DNA of 64,000 nt, from assembly GCF_003402235.1 (NCBI RefSeq), contig NZ_QEWO01000010.1, forward strand, positions 1-64,000, read 5' to 3'. The first letter of the stretch is position 1. The number at the start of each line of letters is the position of its first letter. Below, piece by piece: positions 1-8,201 of this stretch. A program made the translations under genes and the position numbers. The notes below the pieces were generated by a model. The model searched no databases and had not been told where the DNA came from. It saw only the letters and a program-made list of their open reading frames with translations. This DNA comes from Parahaliea mediterranea. GTDB lineage: Bacteria > Pseudomonadota > Gammaproteobacteria > Pseudomonadales > Halieaceae.

Positions 1-34
1 TGGGGGCATTATCTGGTGCAGTGACGCTCGAGCG

Positions 35-811
35 TCAGATGTTGCGTGTATAGCGACACTGGGGAAAGGACGAGCATCCCCAAAACGCCTGTCCGGCCCG
101 GCTGCCTCGGCGAGCTTTGCGCCTGACCAGCGTGGAACCGCAGTGGGGGCAGTCGAGGGCGGTTGCGTCGGCTTGTGTCGGTTGGGCATGCCTGGTCGCG
201 GGCTGTCCTATCAGGCCTTCCAGCTGAGCACCATCGATCAGATCAATGGCCTTGTCGGCTGCAAATTGACGAGCCTCTTCGGTAAACATGCCCGTGGTGA
301 CGACCGCGGCGCTCAGCGCTCCCTCGCTGACCATGACACCGTAGAGCTCACGTACGACGGTGACGCCGACCTTGTTGGATTTCCAGTGCTTGCACTGGAC
401 GATATGGGGCTTGCCGTCACGCTCAAGGCGAATATCGACCCCACCGTCGGGGCCGTCGGCCAGATTCTCTCTTACGGTGTATCCGCGGCGACGGTAGATT
501 TCAGCAACGTATTCTTCAAACTCGCGCCAGGACAACCCGCGGATTTCACTGATGCGTCGGTGCGTGTCTACCAGCTGGCGCTTTCGGCGACCGTTCAGAT
601 AGGCGAAGGGCATTGGCACCAGCAACAGGATTGCCAGATAGGGAGCGACTGTCGGCCCTGCCGATCTCATCGCCAAGAAGAGCGGGGTCTCTGGGATAAT
701 GGCGGGGACCACATATTTCAGTCCAAGGAACGCGGCCGCTGCCACCATAGGGCTTACCCACCATGGTGCGACCATTAGATCATCAAGTATTGACCGCTTC
801 TTGCGTCCCAT
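35..811 (-). CDS. Membrane-anchored Mrr-like restriction endonuclease with C-terminal zinc finger
   Basis: 258 aa. Two hydrophobic segments lie near residues 15-37 and 55-70, so the protein is probably anchored in the inner membrane with the rest in the cytoplasm. The middle (about 95-195) has the Mrr/PD-(D/E)XK core: GPDGGVDI supplies the catalytic Asp and VQCKHWK the QxK strand. The C-terminus (about 220-258) has the four-Cys pattern of a topoisomerase-type zinc ribbon (CPHCGS...WGCSSFPQC). Family role: cleavage of modified or foreign DNA. An AGGAAA Shine-Dalgarno lies just before the ATG. A dyad (TAGCGA-4-TCGCTA, 847-862) sits 36 bp upstream and may be an operator. The native target is unknown. 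Confidence 0.8.
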   Translation of the reverse strand: MGRKKRSILDDLMVAPWWVSPMVAAAAFLGLKYVVPAIIPETPLFLAMRSAGPTVAPYLAILLLVPMPFAYLNGRRKRQLVDTHRRISEIRGLSWREFEEYVAEIYRRRGYTVRENLADGPDGGVDIRLERDGKPHIVQCKHWKSNKVGVTVVRELYGVMVSEGALSAAVVTTGMFTEEARQFAADKAIDLIDGAQLEGLIGQPATRHAQPTQADATALDCPHCGSTLVRRKARRGSRAGQAFWGCSSFPQCRYTRNI

Positions 812-846
812 CAGGATTTCCTTTCCAGCATCTCAGCCTACAATTT

Positions 847-862
847 TAGCGATCAGTCGCTA
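847..862. promoter_or_regulatory. Short dyad upstream of the Mrr-like gene
   Basis: TAGCGA-tcag-TCGCTA, perfect 6-bp arms, 36 bp before the start codon at 811. Position fits an operator, but no cognate regulator is evident and a dyad this short could be chance. Confidence 0.3.
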
Positions 863-1016
863 TAGCAGTACTCGACAGCGTGAAATTTGGGAGGCTGGTC
901 ACAGCCATATGACGTGGGGTAGGCACTTGCGAAATTGCCATGTGGATTTATCCTGCACTCCCGGTTGTGGGTACTTACGTGCCGCCGACCGCGGTCGCCA
1001 ATGTCGATAGTGTTCA

Positions 1017-1901
1017 TCACAACGAGCAGAATCCCTGCCTGAACGCATCCAGTTGCGCTCCCACTAAATCTGCATCGCGCCCTCTGGCCATGTCTAACAA
1101 TAAAGCTTCCGAGCTTGTCTCATCTTGCAGAATTTCCGCTATACGATCAGCCGTGGCAGGCGCAGCGATGTGTTTTGCATGGAGAGACAGCAGGTAAGCT
1201 CCCACCGGATCAAATTCGTGGTCAAACCGATCCATGGCCCCGGACTCATAGGCCTCGTTCACCATTGCATTGATTTTGAGGTATGTACTCATGAGGTAGA
1301 GTAGGTCTTGCGCATCCTTTGGGCGTTCGGCAATGTCCCGATCTCCCCATGCGACCAATTTAAGAAGTGCCATTCCCGGCGGGGATGCCACTGGCACGAT
1401 CAGCTCGGGGTCGGCATCGATCCTTACCTGGGTCGCGTTGGCAAGTGCCTCGGGAAAGCCCAGCACACTCATTTTGATTTCACCCTTTGGAGGCCAGGCA
1501 ATGAGATCGCCGGCGTCACTCAACGCGCCGAAGGGAACCAGATCGATATATCCAATATCCAGGTCCCAATCCTCGGGGCTGACCAGACGTTGTGGCTCTT
1601 TGGATGGGGAGAAACCTTGATCAATAAGCAGCTTTTGCAGTTGATCAAAGTCTGACCAAGAAGCCACCTGGATGCCAAAGTCGATATCCCGGGTACCGCG
1701 CTCAATCGCAGCACCGAAGCCATGTACCAACACAATGTCTCTGGCCATGGCTCCGACAATGAGATAGGGGATGTTTAGCTGGGAAACAGCCTTATCGACT
1801 GCCCGATAAAGCTCAACCGCCCCCCGGTGTAGCTTCCCGGAGATGTCTATCGATGTACTTTTCGTAAACAAGCTTCGCTGTCTCCAGGTTGCGCGGATCA
1901 C
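1017..1901 (-). CDS. AbiEii/AbiGii-type nucleotidyltransferase toxin
   Basis: 294 aa. It has a nucleotidyltransferase fold signature: IVGAMARD (GS-like loop, about 47-54) followed by RGTRDIDFGI (paired acidic metal ligands, about 68-77). This is the pattern of AbiEii toxins of type IV toxin-antitoxin systems, which in known members transfer NMPs to tRNA. It overlaps the end of the upstream AbiEi-like gene by 89 bp, so the pair is one transcript. The start is uncertain: the conserved region begins near residue 29 but no start codon exists there in frame, so the ATG at 1901 is kept. Length and motifs look intact. Confidence 0.8.
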   Translation of the reverse strand: MIRATWRQRSLFTKSTSIDISGKLHRGAVELYRAVDKAVSQLNIPYLIVGAMARDIVLVHGFGAAIERGTRDIDFGIQVASWSDFDQLQKLLIDQGFSPSKEPQRLVSPEDWDLDIGYIDLVPFGALSDAGDLIAWPPKGEIKMSVLGFPEALANATQVRIDADPELIVPVASPPGMALLKLVAWGDRDIAERPKDAQDLLYLMSTYLKINAMVNEAYESGAMDRFDHEFDPVGAYLLSLHAKHIAAPATADRIAEILQDETSSEALLLDMARGRDADLVGAQLDAFRQGFCSL

Positions 1902-2874
1902 CAGTGCTTGTTAAGTCCGCGTAGGTGAGTATGGGGTCAGTGGTTTCTGTCCATTGATTATCTGGCGTCCAGAACATGTCGAATATTCTGACAACACCTT
2001 CCTCGGTGCGCTGATCTTTTCCCGTTCTTCGCAATCGTGCGCCATTCACAAACTCGTTTAAGCGCTCTTTCGGGAGGTAGACAGTCACGTCCTTCGGCTG
2101 GATGTAATGGGTCAGCTTGTCTGCGGCGAGCTCGCCGCCCCAAACCGCACCAAATTCTTCTATAACAACATCGACCCACCAAACGGGATTCCCGGCGGTC
2201 CACGTGCCCAGGTTCAGCTTTTTCTGTAACTTCAGGGGATAGGCATCGACCCAGCGTCGAAACAAGCCTTCGAGGTTTACCAGGCGTTTTCCCTTGTCCC
2301 GGCCAAGATCCCTTAAATATCCCGCTTCTTTCAGGCCATTCATCACCCACCCGATGGTGCCGTTGGCGACGCCGGTGATTTCCGCGATATGGCGATAGGG
2401 CCGGTTCACCAGCTCCGGATTTTTCAGGAAGGCATATACAACCTTCAGGCCGGTAGGCTCAAAAGCCCGATTTGTCTCCTTCGCTGTGAATTCCTGAAGC
2501 AGCTTGTTTCCCCGGACATAGATGAAATTTCCGGGTGCGTTGATGTAGGCATTACCCGCGGCATCGATAAACTGGAGCTCCAGCTGTTTCAGTCGTGCGG
2601 CAAGGTTCGGGTTTACATAGTCGGTGACGAGCATGCCTCTATCTACGCCATAGTGATCTTGTATGAGGCGCAATTGTTCGACAAGCGCACCCAGGTTCGC
2701 CTGAGCGGCTCGGGGCTTTATTTCAACCGCATAGGGCACGGCATCATCGCCAAGTTCGATAAGCGCATCCGCGCGATATCTCCCAATAGCAACCTCACGG
2801 TCTCTGATCGCAACCTGTAGAGGGACCTCTGCGGTGAGTGCAGTGATCGCCCTCTCAAGAATCTGATTCTCCAT
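1813..2874 (-). CDS. AbiEi-type antitoxin / transcriptional regulator
   Basis: 353 aa from the ATG at 2874 (a TTG at 2898 would add 8 residues). The N-terminal half holds a nuclease-like fold (ADALIEL...AVEIKPRAAQ). A winged-helix HTH follows near 160-200 (HIAEITGVANGTIGWVMNGLKEAGYL). This matches type IV antitoxins of the AbiEi/DUF2186 class, which repress their own operon and neutralise the adjacent AbiEii toxin. Directly upstream lie repeated GTAC dyads (2891-3066) that are good candidate operators. Its codon use and base composition are AT-richer than the right half of the window. Confidence 0.8.
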   Translation of the reverse strand: MENQILERAITALTAEVPLQVAIRDREVAIGRYRADALIELGDDAVPYAVEIKPRAAQANLGALVEQLRLIQDHYGVDRGMLVTDYVNPNLAARLKQLELQFIDAAGNAYINAPGNFIYVRGNKLLQEFTAKETNRAFEPTGLKVVYAFLKNPELVNRPYRHIAEITGVANGTIGWVMNGLKEAGYLRDLGRDKGKRLVNLEGLFRRWVDAYPLKLQKKLNLGTWTAGNPVWWVDVVIEEFGAVWGGELAADKLTHYIQPKDVTVYLPKERLNEFVNGARLRRTGKDQRTEEGVVRIFDMFWTPDNQWTETTDPILTYADLTSTGDPRNLETAKLVYEKYIDRHLREATPGGG

Positions 2875-2890
2875 TTTCTGCACCAGCTTC

Positions 2891-3066
2891 GTACACAAAA
2901 ATCAATTGTACATTAAAAGTGTACGGTGTCTAGTGGTGTACATGTGCCCCTTGTCTGTATATTTATCTAATAAATACATAAGGTTACCGGACGCAATAGG
3001 CTCTCGTTCGGGTCATGTACACAAAATCAAGACGTACATCATGTGTGTGCAGCTCCCCGGAGTGTA
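2891..3066. promoter_or_regulatory. Paired GTAC dyads, candidate AbiEi operator region
   Basis: GTAC occurs at 2891, 2908, 2921, 2938, 3017, 3034 and 3063. Six of these form three pairs whose members are exactly 17 bp apart; the first reads GTACAC...TTGTAC as a dyad. The region is AT-rich and lies between the AbiEi start (2874) and the divergent gene at 3364. AbiEi regulators are known to bind inverted repeats at their own promoter; assignment here is inference. I see no gene in 2899-3363. Confidence 0.5.
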
Positions 3067-3363
3067 CAACTGCAAAGTCACCTATAGGGCATTGATCACT
3101 GATCAATCACGCCCTCTCAATCTGGATAAGGCCGAAAGTCGACAGGCGCAGCAAGTCTGCCCCCATACAGGAGGACGTTTGTCATCCCATAAAATGAGCC
3201 CGTCACTACTGTATCGCTCCGCTCAACAAGAACGTCGCGGTTTGCGTAGCCTGACTACGTATAAACTCACCAATCTAATGGTGCAGCGGAAATACCACAA
3301 AACACGGATGCCAATGTGTAAGTTGCAGTGGCTTGTAGAGCGAAAGTCCGACGGAGTATACGA

Positions 3364-4581
3364 ATGACACGACAGGAATTGTTTGACCTGGTGTGGTCAC
3401 AGCCGGTGACCCGGGTAGCGGAGTCTCTCGGAGTTTCTGATGTTGCAGTGAAGAATCACTGCCGGAAACATCACATTCCTACGCCCTCCAGGGGTTACTG
3501 GGCAAAGCTCAAGAGCGGCAAGAAAGTGTCAAAACCCAGATTGCGTACCAGTCTGGAGCCCGCTGATGCCCTTGTGAATATCCAGCCCAGGCCGGTGAAG
3601 ACACGCTCCCCAGCGGTGACGGCCATCGAATCGCAGGCGCTTAGCTACCGCGAACAAATTGCCGCCGATTTCAGGTTGGTCGAGCGGTTGCCACGCACCC
3701 TCCATCCTTTTGTGGATGCTCTGCGTACTTTGCTGGAGGAAACCGAGAAAGATCAGTACGGGTTTCGGGACCTGGGCGACTCTTACTGGAAAAAGACCTG
3801 TTTGAGTGATTCCAGCAAAGCCAGGGCATTCCGCCTTCTTCAGTCAATGGCCGCTCTTGCAAGCAAACTGGGCCATGAGCTGTATCTTGAGAAGAGCAAC
3901 TGCTTCTGGAAAGTGGGCGAGGAGACTTTCGAGTTCACGCTGTATGAAACCCGGAACCAGAAACCGCATACGCCGACCAAGGAAGAACTGGAGTACGAGG
4001 CGCGCCGCCTGAGGTGGTCGGGCAGCAGTGATAGAAAATCCTACCGAACCTGGGACTACTACCCCTCTGGGCGATTGATCTTCCATATCAGTGATAATCA
4101 GTCTGACTGGCGTCTGGATCTTTCCAAGAACGAGCGACGCTGGCGGGATACCAAAGCCACTACTCTAGAAGAGCGCGCTCTGGATATTTTCGTGTGGTTG
4201 CAGGCAGCGGCGGTGGAAGCCAAGGAGAAACGCCTGCTTATTGAGGAAGAAGAACGTCGTCAAGAGAAAGAAGCCGAACGACAGGCACGCATCCGGCAGC
4301 GGAAGGAAAATGCGAAATCACTGCGGAACCATATTAATGAGTTGGGCGATGTACTGGACACGATCCACCGCCTTGAACAAATGGTGGAGTTCATCGACAG
4401 GCAGGATAACGCGGGTCACTGGGCCAGCCAGCGAGTGCGAGCAGAAGTCGTCTCCTATAAAGACTTTCTGGCATCCAATTTCCAGCATGAGCATTTTGAA
4501 ACGGTGTGCGAGACGCTGGATATGAAGGAAGGGGAGGGTGTCCTGATGGAAATGCTGTATCCGGGAGAGTGCCAGAAGTAA
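3364..4581 (+). CDS. Unknown protein with N-terminal HTH and C-terminal coiled coil
   Basis: 405 aa. I do not recognise the family. Residues 1-40 read as a helix-turn-helix (ELFDLVWSQPVTRVAESLGVS...NHCRKH), followed by RGYWAKLKSGKK. A charged, Glu/Arg-rich helical segment (about 290-340) should form a coiled coil. The start is set by a GGAG Shine-Dalgarno and by where the HTH begins; an upstream in-frame ATG at 3328 lacks a ribosome site. It is divergent from the AbiE operon and may be island cargo. No membrane segments or catalytic motifs were seen. Confidence 0.65.
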   Translation: MTRQELFDLVWSQPVTRVAESLGVSDVAVKNHCRKHHIPTPSRGYWAKLKSGKKVSKPRLRTSLEPADALVNIQPRPVKTRSPAVTAIESQALSYREQIAADFRLVERLPRTLHPFVDALRTLLEETEKDQYGFRDLGDSYWKKTCLSDSSKARAFRLLQSMAALASKLGHELYLEKSNCFWKVGEETFEFTLYETRNQKPHTPTKEELEYEARRLRWSGSSDRKSYRTWDYYPSGRLIFHISDNQSDWRLDLSKNERRWRDTKATTLEERALDIFVWLQAAAVEAKEKRLLIEEEERRQEKEAERQARIRQRKENAKSLRNHINELGDVLDTIHRLEQMVEFIDRQDNAGHWASQRVRAEVVSYKDFLASNFQHEHFETVCETLDMKEGEGVLMEMLYPGECQK

Positions 4582-4720
4582 CGGCGCACCAGGAGGTTTC
4601 CCAAGAACTCGAGGCGGAACACGAAGAATCGGGCTGACATGTCAGGGAATTAGCGACGTCTACTGAAAATCCAAAACGGTCTGTGTGTGGATTGCCTGCA
4701 GGGCCGGAAAATATAGGGGC

Positions 4721-4767
4721 TGGAGGTGTAGGCTAGGCGTCCTAAGGACGCCTAGCCTACACCTCCA
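4721..4767. repeat. Perfect 22-bp inverted repeat with 3-nt loop
   Basis: Arms 4721-4742 and 4746-4767 are perfectly complementary around a TAA loop. The arms begin TGGAGGTGTAGG. It sits between the ends of the converging 3364-4581 and Fic-remnant genes. It could act as a bidirectional transcription terminator, although there is no T-tract, or be a scar or target of a mobile element. Confidence 0.75.
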
Positions 4768-4849
4768 CCGCCCGAATTGTAATGCCAGCTTGTTGTAAGA
4801 AGGGTATGTTCCCGCAGCCTGCCGCTTTTTCGGAGGATATAGATGGTAG

Positions 4850-5719
4850 TCAACTGGCCGCTTCAGGGAACAGCCCTGGCATCCAGCGTCCGGCCAGTCG
4901 TGCCGGGAAGGCAATCTGCAGAGGCGCTCTGGGACTGGCTGAATGCAATACGCCCTTTTGCATGAGCGCTGAAACAATGCGCCTGGCTTGGCGATCGCCA
5001 GTCCCGACAATGTCGGGAACGTCACCGCGAGGAAGCTCTCCGCGATAGAGGACGGCTTCCAGTATGTGGCCGGCTTTTGGCGGTAGACTGTCTGTACGGA
5101 TTTCTTCCTCGACCCAGAGTCGAATGCGTTCGCGCAGTTTGCTGGGCCGGACGAGTTGCTCCATGAAGTCCACCTGATCAATACAGGTCTGCAGAAAAAA
5201 CTCGGTGAATTCTGCAAGTGCCGCTTCACTGCGACTGCCGCGGCCATCAAGGTCACCACGACGAGGTTGGTCGCAGGCAATCAAGTGCTGTTTATAGCGT
5301 GCCTCCTGCCGGGCCAGACCACGGGCGATGGACCAGATACCGCCGGTATCGAGCGCTTCTCTTAACATGGCGTAGGACATGAGGCGGGCAACGCGGCCAT
5401 TACCATCCAGAAAGGGGTGTATCCAGAGGAGGCGGTGATGGGCAGCTGCAGCGGAGATCGTTGTCTGTGCCTTGCCGAGTCGACCATAGACCTGCTCGAA
5501 ACGACGGAGAAAGCGGGGCAGGGCGCCCGGGCTGACGGGCACATGGGCGCCGACGATCACGTCTCGATCACGAAGTTCACCGGGTGTCATACGAGCCCGC
5601 TCGCCGCCAAACCGTCGATGTATCTCGCAGATGCCGTCAAGAGTGGTGGTGCGGCCGGACAATCCACCCTCATCAATCCATTGCTGGACGGTGACGTCTG
5701 TGCTGGAATGATAAGAAGG
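4850..5719 (-). pseudogene. Fic family protein, 5'-truncated
   Basis: The Fic motif HPFLDGNGRVAR is intact (about residues 80-91 of the 270-aa reading from a TTG at 5662). A winged-helix-like C-terminus follows (EAVLYRGELPRGDVPDIVGTGDRQARR). Family role: AMP (or other nucleotide) transfer onto target proteins. The reading continues upstream of 5662 as TVQQWIDEGGLSG and stops at 5720, so roughly the first 100 residues of a normal Fic protein are missing. No start codon with a ribosome site is visible. The break coincides with the break in topB on the other strand. Confidence 0.8.
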
Positions 5720-6735
5720 TCACGGCGCACCACGCGATCATCCCCACCACCAAAAGCCAGTCAGCCGCCAGCTTGTCCAGCGACGAACAATTCATCTATA
5801 GCCTAGTGGCCCACCGCTACTTGCTGCAGTTTCTGCCACCAAGAGAACTCGAGAAAACCCGCTTAGACATTGTGGTATCCACTACGGCCGGCGATGAGCT
5901 GCTCCGCGCCAAGCAGGAGTTGGAAACCACCGCCGGCTGGTACGCCTGGCGGCGTGCAGTCCCACCAAAGCCTGAGCCGAAAGTTCAAGACCAAAATGAA
6001 CTGGGCGGATCGCCGTTGCCAATCCTCACTCCCGGCCAGGCGGTAACGGTGTTAGAAGCTGCCGTACAGGAAAAGACAACCACGCCACCGAAACCCTTTA
6101 CCGAGGCCTCATTGCTCGATGCGATGACCGGCGTGGCGCGGTTCGTGGAAGATCCCCTGATCCGCAAGGTGCTAAAGGAGACCGATGGCCTCGGGACGCC
6201 AGCCACACAGGCGACGATCCTGGATACCCTTTTCAAGCGCGGCTATCTAGAGAAACACCGCAAGATCGTGACATCTACCGATCTGGGTAAAACCCTGATC
6301 GACGCCCTGCCCGAGTACGTAACACTACCGGATATGACCGCATTGTGGGAGCTCAATCTGAGCCAGATCGTCGAAGGTGACGAGACGCTTGATTATTTTA
6401 TGAGCAGCATTCAGGGCCATGTGGAACATCTGGTGGGAGAGGGAGCCGGTGGCCTCTCCATTCCTGCGGCTCTGAAAGGCACGGGTAAGCCCGCACCAAA
6501 GACAAAACACGGTCGTAAGCCGCGTGTATCAGGAAAAGATAAAGCAAAGCCACCAACGTACCCCTGTACCGGTGATGGTTGCGGTGGAAAACTCCGCCGG
6601 ATCAAAGGAAAGCACGGATTCTTCTGGGGCTGTTCAAGCTATAAGGACGGCTGCCGGGAGACACGAAAGGACTACCGAGGTAAACCCGCCAAATCAGTTA
6701 GCAAGCTATCTACGAAGCCCACAGCGACAGTTTGA
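5695..6735 (+). pseudogene. topB: DNA topoisomerase III (TopB), C-terminal fragment
   Basis: In-frame reading from 5695 gives WNDKKVTAHHAIIPT, the conserved type IA topoisomerase segment near the active-site domain. Domain III/IV sequence follows (GLGTPATQATILDTLFKRGYLEK), ending in a four-Cys zinc finger (CTGDGCGGKL...WGCSSYKDGC). The N-terminal half, including the catalytic Tyr region and the Toprim domain, is absent. TopB is a usual core gene of PFGI-1-type ICEs. There is no start codon, so this is a remnant. The junction with the equally truncated Fic gene lies near 5695-5712. Confidence 0.85.
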
Positions 6736-6746
6736 TTAAAGTTATG

Positions 6747-6796
6747 TCTGGCTACGAACCAGGCGGTCGCACGTTCGAATCGTGCCAGGCGCGCCA
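6747..6796 (+). tRNA. 3' half of tRNA-Arg(ACG): attachment-site duplicate
   Basis: The segment reads as the anticodon arm (5-bp stem around CTACGAA, anticodon ACG), variable loop, T-arm (GCACG-TTCGAAT-CGTGC), 3' acceptor strand and encoded CCA of a tRNA-Arg. Upstream of 6745 there is no D-arm or 5' acceptor strand, so it cannot be a functional tRNA. A 3'-tRNA fragment next to an integrase gene is the hallmark of an att site left by an island that inserts into the 3' end of that tRNA gene. The intact copy should lie outside the window. Confidence 0.85.
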
Positions 6797-6816
6797 ATTC
6801 CGTAAGGGTCTGCAGC

Positions 6817-7980
6817 TTAGCAGCCACTAACCTTCCCGCGCATTTCCGGCAGTTTTCCGACACTTTCCTCCTTCTGCCGCTTTATCACTGTCAGGGTGGG
6901 CGATTGCGCGCGCCCACGATCGGTCACCTTCTCCGCGGCATCCAGCAGTTCGCCGAGTTCGGCTGCCGAGTAGTGGGTGGTGATATCACCACTGGCATGC
7001 CCCAGCAGCGCCTTGCGTGTTTCCAGTGGAACCGCCGCGCCTCGCAGCCTTCGGCCGAACGTATGGCGCAAATTGTGAACGCCTTTGAGTATGGTGCTGT
7101 CCGTCGGTAACCCGGCCTTCGTCCAGGCCCTGATCCACGCGCTGGTCCGTAACTTCCCGACCGGGTTGCCCCGATAGGTAAACACGAAGTCCTCGTGGAT
7201 CCCCCGCCGTGAATCGACTACTGCCTTCGCGACCGTGTTGAGCACCACCACCCGCTCGGTACTGGTCTTGGTGATCGACTCGGGCAGGACAAAGGCGAAA
7301 GTGGATAGATCATCCAGTTTTACCTCCCATGCCCAGCGCAGCTGGCAGACCTCTTGTTCCCGGCATCCCGTATTGACCGCAAACATCGCGGCATCCGCCA
7401 GGTGGCGGGGGAGCCTTGAAAAAAGCCTGTCCTGTTCTTCCCACGACAAGGGGTACGGTCTTTTCTGGCACCCCTTGAGCGATAGCCGACTGAGTTTGGG
7501 CGGTGCCTGTTTTAGCCACGGCAGCCCTTGCTCATTTCGCCATACCCGCGCCGCGCGATTGAGAACTGCACTGGCTGTACCAATCGCATTGTTAATGGAT
7601 TTCGGGGCCTTCCCCAGACGGAGCCGCTCATCCACGAATGGCTTTAAAGTGCCGTCGTGGACCTGCTCCAGGGGCAGTGCGCCGATATACACGAACAACT
7701 GGTCCAGATGTATCGCTATCGTTTCTGCCGATGACGACTGTGCAATATCTTCGAGGTATCGCAGTGCCGCTGCCTCGAAGGTATAAACCGCTGCGGCTTG
7801 TTGCTTTGCCTCCCCTTGAATCTCCGCCAGTCGACGGATCAGTTTTTGCTCTGCCTCAGTGCGGCCAGATACTCCTGTGCTTTCGCGGAGCCAGCCGCCG
7901 GGGGCGTACTGCGAGCGTTTTTCGATATGCCAGATCCCGTTTTTGAGGCGGAGCCCCGGCATTTTGTTGCGCTTTGACAT
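6817..7980 (-). CDS. int: Tyrosine recombinase / island integrase
   Basis: 387 aa. The catalytic set is visible: Arg in NTGCREQEVCQLRW, HNLRHTF (HxxR), LLGHASGDITTHY (H and nucleophile Tyr). The N-terminal 60 residues are basic, followed by a core-binding domain. Start at ATG 7980 is supported by a GGAGG Shine-Dalgarno. Its stop is only 20 bp from the tRNA-Arg fragment, so it most likely catalyses integration at that tRNA. It overlaps the end of the AlpA-like gene upstream, forming a three-gene recombination operon. Confidence 0.92.
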   Translation of the reverse strand: MSKRNKMPGLRLKNGIWHIEKRSQYAPGGWLRESTGVSGRTEAEQKLIRRLAEIQGEAKQQAAAVYTFEAAALRYLEDIAQSSSAETIAIHLDQLFVYIGALPLEQVHDGTLKPFVDERLRLGKAPKSINNAIGTASAVLNRAARVWRNEQGLPWLKQAPPKLSRLSLKGCQKRPYPLSWEEQDRLFSRLPRHLADAAMFAVNTGCREQEVCQLRWAWEVKLDDLSTFAFVLPESITKTSTERVVVLNTVAKAVVDSRRGIHEDFVFTYRGNPVGKLRTSAWIRAWTKAGLPTDSTILKGVHNLRHTFGRRLRGAAVPLETRKALLGHASGDITTHYSAAELGELLDAAEKVTDRGRAQSPTLTVIKRQKEESVGKLPEMRGKVSGC

Positions 7981-8198
7981 AAATCGTCCTCCAGAATTGA
8001 GCCTAAAGGACGACGCCCGTTGCGTTGGATATAGTCCTCCGCCCAGGCGTCGATTTCAAGTCTGTCGAAGAGAATGGTTTGTTGTCCCAGGGAAACCTCA
8101 GACAGGGCAGGGCGCACCACGCGATTAAAAGTATTCTTGTTGATCCCGAGGTAGGCCGGGGCATCGCGGAGTCGGATCAGGCGGGGTTGGATCTGCAT
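7839..8198 (-). CDS. AlpA/excisionase-like DNA-binding protein
   Basis: 119 aa. Residues 8-30 (IRLRDAPAYLGINKNTFNRVVRP) are a MerR/AlpA-type winged HTH like those of excisionases and AlpA regulators. The C-terminal 45 residues overlap the integrase gene in another frame and are low-complexity, so the functional part is probably residues 1-75. It starts 3 bp after the stop of the upstream recombinase gene. Expected role: control of integrase direction or expression. Confidence 0.65.
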   Translation of the reverse strand: MQIQPRLIRLRDAPAYLGINKNTFNRVVRPALSEVSLGQQTILFDRLEIDAWAEDYIQRNGRRPLGSILEDDLCQSATKCRGSASKTGSGISKNARSTPPAAGSAKAQEYLAALRQSKN

Positions 8199-8201
8199 GC
8201 C

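Noticed and set aside
143-778. Open frame of 211 codons on the plus strand
   Set aside because: Antisense to the Mrr-like gene, no family likeness, no ribosome site.
2906-3367. Open frame of 153 codons upstream of the HTH gene
   Set aside because: Runs through the GTAC operator region, odd composition, and overlaps the better-supported start at 3364.
6747-6796. Functional tRNA gene
   Set aside because: The D-arm and 5' acceptor strand are missing; only the 3' half is present.
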